Source: Spinacia oleracea (Eukaryota; Streptophyta; Magnoliopsida; Caryophyllales; Amaranthaceae). Taken from it: a stretch of DNA of 64,000 bases. The translations under genes were made by a program, and so were the position numbers. The stretch lies in contig NC_079491.1 in the NCBI RefSeq assembly GCF_020520425.1, positions 2,170,001 to 2,234,000 on the forward strand, given 5' to 3'. Shown here piece after piece: positions 56,493 through 64,000 of this stretch (position 1 is the first letter of the stretch; each line of letters begins with the position of its first letter). Below the pieces are notes generated by a model that saw nothing but the letters and a program-made list of their open reading frames with translations, did not search any database and was not told the DNA's origin.

Positions 56493-59400
56493 ATAAGCAC
56501 ATAGTAAAGAAACATGAATCATATGGAATGCTCGTATATGGCGCTCTTACCAGGTATCGGTCACTATCGTCAAAGTCTGAAAGTAAAGGTTCGTGTGATA
56601 TGTCTAAGAGGCCTGAGCTCATTGATAGGACAGACTTTGATCGCGCAGTTGGAAAGAACAGCTCTGATGATGATGAAGTGAATGATAGTAAGCGGAAGGT
56701 GGAACTTGCATGGCTTACAAAGGCACTTGAACCTGCTCTACAGCTTTGTAGGTGGGCTTTCCCAGGTCTGGTAATTTTGTTTTTGTTGTTTGGATACAAG
56801 GCTTTGTATTAAGTGGAATAAACGTTTAACTGAATGGATAAGTGTATCATAAAGTTGTTAGTCAGGAAAGGGACTTTCAGCTTTATATCAAGGGTTTATT
56901 TGGAACACCTTCTTTGTAATTGTTTGTATAGAATTGCATATATTATTCCTGCTCATTACCCCTCCGGGTAGAGTCATTTACGGCCCGTTTGGTAGCCGAC
57001 CATAAATGGTGTCAATGGGAATGAATTTGTATGTAAATTTGTAAGGAAAATCAATATCCATTCCCATGGTAATGCTAATTCACTCAAAATTATCTCTTTT
57101 CTTTATAAATTTCCATTACCATCCATTAAAATTTGGGGAGTGGTATTAGGTGGGAATGTAAAATTTATGAAGAAAAAATCAAGTTTAAGACAAATTTCAT
57201 TTCCATGGAACTCATGATGTTATTTTCTTGCCAAATAACACTAAGATTTATTCCCATTCCCACTATTTAGTAGCGGCTAACAAACGGGCCCTGAGAGTAG
57301 TGGCATTAAAGCTTTCCATATGGCCTTATTTATGATTTCTTTTAGAACAGTTTTTTTTGTCATGGTGTCATGTTGACCTTACTTAAAAGTTGCATAATAC
57401 ACATATTTGATCTCAACCGTTCCAACTTAACCAGTTAAATACAACCACAAGCTTTTGCTTGCTGGTATCTTTGTTTTTCATGACCATTCATCAAACAAAA
57501 AGAAACTGGCGAGGCATTGATCATGCATTCATGCTAGGTCTTGGGATACCCTTTTTGCCGGAAGTTCAGTTTTTGATTGTTTTTTTGTATGGGGTATTCT
57601 TTTAAGTGTTGTTCATTCTTTCAGTTGGTAACTGGGGCAGTTGTTTTACGTAGCAGGAAATGGTTCTGAAAGCAAGATTCCACCTAGTAGTCATTCAATT
57701 GCTGAAATTATTGCCAGTATCCAGAGAAGTAAGACTGGAATACAAGACTGGAGCCTTGCTGATCTCACAATTGGACTGTACCTTATGTATCTTCGTCAAG
57801 CATCTGCAACTCCACATGAAGATGTCAAGGGTGCTCAAATCACCTCAGCATCCGTGGTAATTTTAGAATTAATGTCTTTATGTAAACTTAAATTATGTTT
57901 ATCAACCAAATAGACCAGTAACCAGTTGCTGCAGGATTCACACTAAGCTGTTCTATTTTTGTTTGTATTAAGACTATTAACTATCTCTCTCGTCTTGATG
58001 CTTATGTGAACTAGGTAGAAGACCTTATATATCACTTGGAATTAGCTAGAGGATCGTATAGGGACACACCTGCAGGCCTCGCCAGATTAAGCATGCTTCG
58101 AGAAAGTAATATCCTAAAATTTATCAGGAATTCCAGCGTGATGAGACCTGGCTATTACATTGGTATTGATCCGCGCAGAAAACTTGTAATTCTTGGCATC
58201 CGTGGAACTCATACAGTATATGACCTTGTAACTGATATTGTGTCAACAAGTGATGGAGATGTCACCTTCGAAGGTTACTCAACCCACTTTGGTACTGCTG
58301 AAGCTGCTCGCTGGTTTCTGAATCATGAAATGGGAACGATAAAGAAGTGCTTGCATAAACACGAGGTGCTGAAGCTTTTTTCTGTAGCTCAATTTGATAT
58401 CTGTTTCTTTTTTGAGTTTATTTTTACGTACATGTTTACATCTTACCTGCTCCCGCTTTGTTATTTTGGGGTGATTCCAAATCATCTATAACTGTCATTG
58501 ATGTAGTACAAATCACATGGCAAAATCGTAAATAAATAGACTTTCGACATATACATTTAACTTCAATTTTTATTCATTTAAGATTTTAAGCTAACCTTTT
58601 ATTCTGTTAACCTCATATTTTATTCATTTAATTCACTTTTTTCGTTTCTTTTTTTATTTCCACCCTTTTTTTTAGTTTTCCTACCGATTTATTTACGAAA
58701 ATGCCATGTTATTTGCATTATTCCCAAATAACAGTTATTGATATATACTTTTCTGTTATTTTCGCATGATTCACTTACAGGGTTTTAGGTTGCGGTTGGT
58801 GGGGCATTCTCTTGGAGCTTCTACAGCTTCTTTATTGGCAATGATGCTTCGTAAAAAATCAGCCACAGAGCTAGGATTTGATCCCAGTACTGTAACTGCT
58901 GTTGGGATTGCTCCTCCTCCTTGTGTGTCCAAAGAGCTCGCTGAAAGCTGCTGTGATTATGTCAGCACTGTTGTCATGCAGGTAGGCATTCCGGGATCAT
59001 TAGGAGAGAGCTTTTTCCCACACGTGTTCGAAAGTAAATTATTTTAGAGTAATATCTGTCATCTTCATGCAGGATGACATTGTTCCTCGGTTGAGTGTTG
59101 CTTCTTTGGCAAGGCTGAGGAATGAAATAATTCAAACCGACTTGTAAGCTGTTGCCCCTATTTTCCAAAACTTCTGCCCTTATTGTCTTTTATCCTTATT
59201 TTCTTTGAGCGATTCTGACCTAAAATTTCCGTGACTGCAATTTAAGTAGTGGGGAGTTTTCTCTTTGCTTAATGTTATTTGGAAGAACCTTTTTCCTCTT
59301 GTTGGTGTCATCTTGGAAATGGTCTTGTCTATGTCAGCTATGAAAAAGCGCGTCTAAGGCGTGTCTAGGTGATAGGAAGCACTTTTTTAGTTCTACCAGA

Positions 59401-62400
59401 GGTGCACTTCAGTCAAAATTTTGATCTTCATCAAGTGCACCTCACTTCAAATGAGACGCACCGAAGCGCCCCTAGGCGCAACAAGCCCCTATCGCCTTGG
59501 TGCAACTTGAGCTTTTTTTTTACACTGGTCTATGGCTAAGTTTTTTTTTTCTTTTTTCTTTTTAGCTTGTTGTCATTTCTTCTTCTTGCAGAGTTCAAAA
59601 TGTTTAGGTTACTTTACCCAATTTCGTACTCTTTTCAATGTGCTTCTATTCTTATTGTTGTTTTTGTTATAAACTTATAATTATAAATTATAATCATTAC
59701 ATTGTTATTGTTATTATTACTATTTCTATTTCTCAAAAGAAAGGAAAAAACTTCGTTTTTTTAACAAGAGTTTGCTTCTTATAAATTTCTTCTATCTTCT
59801 ATTCACTATCTATTTTCAAGAACATGTACGGTTGCATTTTTAGCATCTTCTCTAACCTTGCCTATGACCAACGGTGAGACCCAAACTGAAATGATGTTGC
59901 TTTTCTGGGTGTGCATTTCCCCCTATAAAGAGCTTGTGGATCCCCTATTAGGGCAATTAGTGAAGCTCGTTGCTAGGGAGGGGTCATGGTTGTCGATAGA
60001 GCAATCGCCTTGAATTTATTTTTTTCCAGAATAATAGTAAAATAAATCTTGTTTTTTTTGGTCTTTTTAAGTTAGCAAATTACCAGTTTTAATTAGAATA
60101 CTTTTACAAGAACTGAGGCCTTTTGATTGCAATTGAACCGAGTGGCCATGGGAACCAATCATAACTACCGAAACACAAAAATACAAGAAGAAAACAATAT
60201 CTTGAGTTTTTTTTCTTGTGTGTAAATTGCCAAGTTCAATTAGAACACCTTTACAAGAACCGGATAAAAGGCGACCTTTTGATCCCAATTGAATATAACA
60301 ACCGGGATAGAAGGCGGCCTTTTGATAGCAATTGAAAAGGATGGACCCTTGTGAAATAATGTATTTATAGAGGAGAAAATAATAATGGTAACAATCATAA
60401 CTACCGAAACACAAAAATGCAAGGAAATAACAATTAGTGTTTTTTTGTTTTGTTTTGTTGTTGTGTGTTTGGGGTGATTTATTTATAGGAGTTGAGAAAT
60501 CTATTAGTATAATTTTTTTTACTCCATAGAGCTATAGAAGAAAGGCTGTACAACTTGGAAATAGAAGTGATAACTAATTCAATATTCTTTTAGTTTTCGG
60601 TGGTGTGTGCTGGGGATTGTTTGTAAATGGATCATCGTTTCCTGATTTTACAAGTGTACCTTTCTGATGATATTTCCGATATGCTGATTCACCACCTGTT
60701 TCTTTATAGTGTAGTAGTTAACAAAATTCGTGAGATTCTTTTATGATTCTGATTTTTAAGTGTTACCATTGTTAGTATTATATCCACCCCAGCCCTAGCT
60801 AGGTAACTGATGTTCTTGTCCCTTGAATAATTATATCTTATTATTCTTGGAGTAGTTCTCTCTATTGAGGAATACAGTTGAGGATGAGATGCTGCAGGAT
60901 TTCAAGTGTGAAGAACTTTACATTGTTCTTGGCTTATTGCAGTTAGTGGGGAAGTATTAGAGATGATGGGAAACTTTTTAGAGTTAAGTACTTAAGTATC
61001 ATATATATATATGTGTGCTGGGTCATGTACTCTTGTGAAATATTTAAGGATGTGACATGCTACTTGTGAATATATGGCCTTATATGGTGGTCAAGGAGGT
61101 GGTCAAGGAGGGTGAATTTTCTTCCTATGCTGACATGAGGGTTTGCTTCAGCCTTTAGTGGGAATTAGTCAAAGGACAACCACGAAAGGGTCCTTGTTGT
61201 CACGTGCTGCCCTTTTTCCCTCGGCTAACACGCTGCTTACTAGCGTCACACAGCTAAGTGTTTAAGACTTTTAATAATGCTTTATATTGCTTGAGAGAAT
61301 TGTACACGTGTTTGATTATCTGTACAAATGAATGCCCATGCCTATTTATAGGCCCTTAAAGTCCTAGAGACTTCTATGTCTAGAACAACCCATAACCTCT
61401 CTAAAAGAGTGTTCCCTAAACTTCTAGAGAGTTCCTACCCTCCAAAGGAACCTTAAGATACAAGGAGACTTCTAGAAAATACTTTACAAATCTGTACAAG
61501 GGTGTTATAGACTCATCCATGCTAGAATACTCTAGAGAAAACTAAGCTAGAATGCCCAAGAGCACTCTAGAACCTTCCGGAGGCATCCCGAGAAGCTTGC
61601 TGCACCATCGGGCCTTTGCGGGCCTCAAAACCCAATTTTGGCCGACCATTGTCTTTATTAGCCAAAATATGCGGGACCCCAAGTTTCTTCCCAGTCCATG
61701 TTCATTTGACCCACCAAACAACCCATTATAGAGTTGCTGTCAAGTGGGGTGTTCACTAGGAAATTGTGGCTAATTAAAAATAATCCTCTATAGAGAGTGG
61801 GTGCCTCCTGTTGTCAGCGCCCAGGCGCGCCCCCATGGTCCATGTTGTTGCCTTGCCGCTTATCGATATCGCCCATGCGATAACTTCCGTTGCCTTGTTG
61901 CCTTGGTGAGGGGATTTTAGAGATGGCTCGTGACATTTTGCTGATTGGCTTCTCACTTATCTCACGTGCCCTTTTTCTTTTTAATTTTTTATGATACTGT
62001 TTCTGGTTGAGCCTGAGGTGAAACTGTGTTGTGTGGAGGAAGATGGATTGAAAAAGATAATAATGTCTTTAGTATTATGTTTTTGGTTTGCTCAAATGAT
62101 GATCTTGTCTCGTGATGCTATTGTTACATGCACAAAGAAAGTTGGAGGCTGAATGGCTGATAAGTAGTATTAGGTAAATAGAGTTTGGACAGGATATTTA
62201 GAGAGTTGGGGCATCATCTTTCATCATATATGCTTTTGAGCAATCTCATGGAATCTATATCACTGGATAGCTTCTACTGATGTTTTCTTGTTTTCCTTTT
62301 TTTTTTCTTCTTTTTCTCAACCTTCTTTTTGCAGGGTCGAAAATTCTGAGAATAATGGGGAAGGTTGGAAAGTGGGAGTCATATTGTCCTTGTAATTCTT

Positions 62401-63521
62401 TAACTTGAGTATGAACCAATGATGTAGCTGTGTTAATTGGAGCCTTGAAAGATTCGGATTTTGTTGGATGTGATGTGTACAAGGAATCCCTTTTTGTTCT
62501 AATACGTTTGAATTGAATATGCCCAATAGCCCTAGCATGTACTCATTGTATTTTCCAGTACATACGTGTTAGATACACATGTGACGTGGCAGGCTGAGGA
62601 GTTGAAATCCTCATTAACAATAATCAGTAATGACTACAACGAGCAATGGGCGTGTGTTTGACTAACAACCTCTTGTCCTTGACAACTTAAACACTTTAGA
62701 AAGTTGTATTGAACAATGTGTCCCTTACGTCGATTGATTTGTTTATCGAATATTGACAAGTTTGGAGTACTAAAGTTTGGTAGATATTGACGGTGCTTGA
62801 GGCTGAAAAGGAGGGTTCCTTTTGCTGGTAAATGTTTACCCTTTCCGGGCGTTTGACATGTGGTAATGGGAGTTTGAGGACTTGATGGTGGGATAGAGAT
62901 TGGGATGGGATAGGGATGGGATTGAGATTGGGATTAATATATGGGATTCATCGGCATATTGCTAGTCCATTGTTTGGGGGAATAGATGATAAAATTACTC
63001 AAAAACTCTTATCAAACCAAGTCCCTCTTCCATTTCCCACAAAAACAAATACCCTCTTTGCTTTTTTTTTTTTGGATAAGTAAAAGGTATATTAGACTTC
63101 AATCTAGAGGAGTACAAACTAAGCCCAAGACTAGAGAGTAAACCATCTAGGATGGGCTCCTCTTCTAGAAGAGAGCACCAATAAACCACCAACCTAAGAA
63201 CAATTTCAACCACAACTTTACAGATTGTTAAACCAATTACTATCTATAGCACTAATCTTCCTAGGAACTATATTCAGAATTCTAGTGTTCACTATATACT
63301 TAATCTGTTGTACAGTATAAGCCACTGTCTGGACTTTTTGTGACCAAAACACCACACTAAAGCTGCTGTAGTGGCATACCAAACCGATTTTCTAAATTTG
63401 GACCCATGACTTTTTGCTTATTTACTAATTGTGTTTTTCTTCCTCTTTATCCCTTTAGAGAAAAACAAAAGAGAGCATAATTTTTCCCTCCTTTATCTGC
63501 ATATATTTTGGGACTAAGGCT

Positions 63522-63559
<38 letters not shown>

Positions 63560-63930
63560 ATCTGCATATGCATCCATCATATATGTTGCTTAATATCCCT
63601 AATGCAAGTGGTAATATAGTTGATTTCCATGCTTCGGTAGTGTACTGTCATACTATGTCGTCATCCTGGTGTAAATCTGACAAGTCATTCTGTTTTAATA
63701 ATACGCTGTAACATAAAGAAGAAGTTATTTTGTGTTTACTGGTTTACCCTTGCCGACTGTCATGAATCATGACTAGCCATTTTGATATAGGATGAGTGTC
63801 TTGGAGAAGGAAGATTGGAAAAGTGCTATGGAACTCCTCATGAATGCAAAACTGGTCATGTCTTCAGTACAAGATGTAGCTCGGAAAGTGGCTGATTATG
63901 CAAATTTTAGAAGCAGAACCAACCACTCTG
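56493..63930 (+). CDS. Lipase duplicate lacking exon 1, continues past the window
   Basis: Six exons match exons 2-7 of the 39447 gene in length and phase: 56493-56765, 57657-57856, 58015-58365, 58781-58981, 59073-59143, 63791-63930. Splice sites and frame are kept, and the VGHSLGAS serine and QDDIVPRLS acid are present. Exon 8, with the histidine, would lie beyond 64000. Residue changes are few (for example KYSSDDDE to KNSSDDDE, CRDY to CCDY, GYRLR to GFRLR). No exon 1 or promoter equivalent is present, because the duplication starts inside intron 1 just after the PPR gene. It may be silent, use the Met in ESYGMLVYG of exon 2, or be transcribed from a new promoter. Intact frames argue for youth or selection; it could be a pseudogene in the making. 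Confidence 0.75.
56982..57291. mobile_element. hAT-like MITE in lipase intron 2 (right copy)
   Basis: The ends GGCCCGTTTGGTAGCCG and CGGCTAACAAACGGGCC. Partner of 41543-41840; carried along by the duplication. Confidence 0.85.
58478..58772. mobile_element. 289-bp insert in lipase intron 4, right copy only
   Basis: TGATTC at 58472-58477 and 58767-58772 flanks sequence that the left copy lacks; there a single TGATTC precedes the acceptor. A 6-bp duplication suggests a transposon, but no inverted ends were found. Its right edge is within 10 bp of the exon 5 acceptor, which stays intact. Confidence 0.65.
63064..63412 (-). mobile_element. 5'-truncated LINE 3' end in lipase intron 6, right copy only
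   Basis: On the minus strand a reading frame ends with QTVAYTVQQIKYIVNTRI, then LNIVPRKISAIDSNWFNNL and a stop, the typical C-terminus of plant L1-type ORF2. A ~140-nt 3' UTR and an A tail follow (seen as a T run from 63062 on the plus strand). A 7-bp direct repeat, TTTGCTT, flanks it. The left copy has no insert here. Confidence 0.8.
63505..63558 (+). mobile_element. SINE 3' tail with (TTG)n, right copy only
   Basis: GGGACTAAGGCTTTG followed by TTG repeats, the known 3' end of some tRNA-derived plant SINEs, is inserted between two copies of TATCTGCATAT (63494-63504, 63559-63569). The left copy has one TATCTGCATAT and no insert. Only the last ~54 bp of a SINE is present, so it is severely 5'-truncated. 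Confidence 0.8.
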
Positions 63931-64000
63931 GTATGACTCCGTCTCCTTGTAAAGCTGTAAATATACCCATTGAAAACAGTTCTTGTTTCAATTTATCTGT

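Larger units (their letters stand above)
55871..64000. repeat. Lipase segment duplication, right copy (runs off the window)
   Basis: Aligns with 40577 onward through intron 1, exons 2-7 and all introns between. Intron sequences differ by many small indels and a few whole insertions, exons by few bases. The order is left copy, 3.7-kb spacer, PPR gene, right copy, all on the plus strand. Confidence 0.93.

Noticed and set aside
63508-63711. ORF with a Cys run
   Set aside because: It is a translation of the (TTG)n SINE tail.
1-64000. CRISPR arrays, operons and bacterial-type signals
   Set aside because: Spliced GT-AG genes, plant families and plant repeats show nuclear plant DNA; no such structures are present.

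Overview
The window is nuclear DNA of a flowering plant. The protein genes have typical eudicot intron structures, and the spaces between them are AT-rich and packed with small DNA transposons (MITEs), SINEs and LINE scraps. The gene sequences and repeat types suggest a member of the Caryophyllales such as spinach, beet or quinoa. That placement rests on recall of family features and is only moderately sure.

Layout. 1-12.2 kb holds no gene: a tandem array carrying GC-rich 'GGGCC' MITEs, hAT-like and Stowaway-like MITEs, an RNase H-like fragment between direct repeats, and a long (AT)n tract. 12.7-19.2 kb (+) is an eleven-exon LONESOME HIGHWAY-type bHLH regulator with an upstream ORF for a basic peptide. 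20.0-23.1 kb and 27.3-30.1 kb (both -) are two three-exon 2-oxoglutarate/Fe(II) dioxygenases of the ACC-oxidase-homolog type. They form a tandem pair with identical exon 2 and exon 3 lengths, and the first carries an in-frame N-terminal duplication. 33.4-34.2 kb and 36.9-37.5 kb (both -) are two short units that each look like a box C/D snoRNA pair behind a promoter with a site II and telo-box motifs. 39.4-49.4 kb (+) is an eight-exon class 3 (sn-1 diacylglycerol-type) lipase. 53.0-55.5 kb (+) is an intronless PPR gene. From 55.9 kb to the window end is a second, 5'-truncated copy of the lipase gene.

The most interesting content is the snoRNA family, which has no protein ORF. Four minus-strand hairpin-closed sequences carry C, D', C' and D boxes and antisense stretches of 11-13 nt that match conserved 18S and 25S rRNA segments as I remember them. 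The two loci look like duplicates of one ancestral two-snoRNA gene, and their guides have since diverged, including a 2-nt shift next to box D that would move the predicted methylation site. Second is the lipase duplication, whose introns give a dated record of later insertions (a foldback MITE in one copy; a LINE 3' end, a SINE tail and a 289-bp insert in the other), while its exons stay in frame.

The genes do not form a pathway. They are neighbours with separate roles: vascular/embryo transcription control, specialised metabolism, rRNA modification, lipid hydrolysis and organelle RNA processing.
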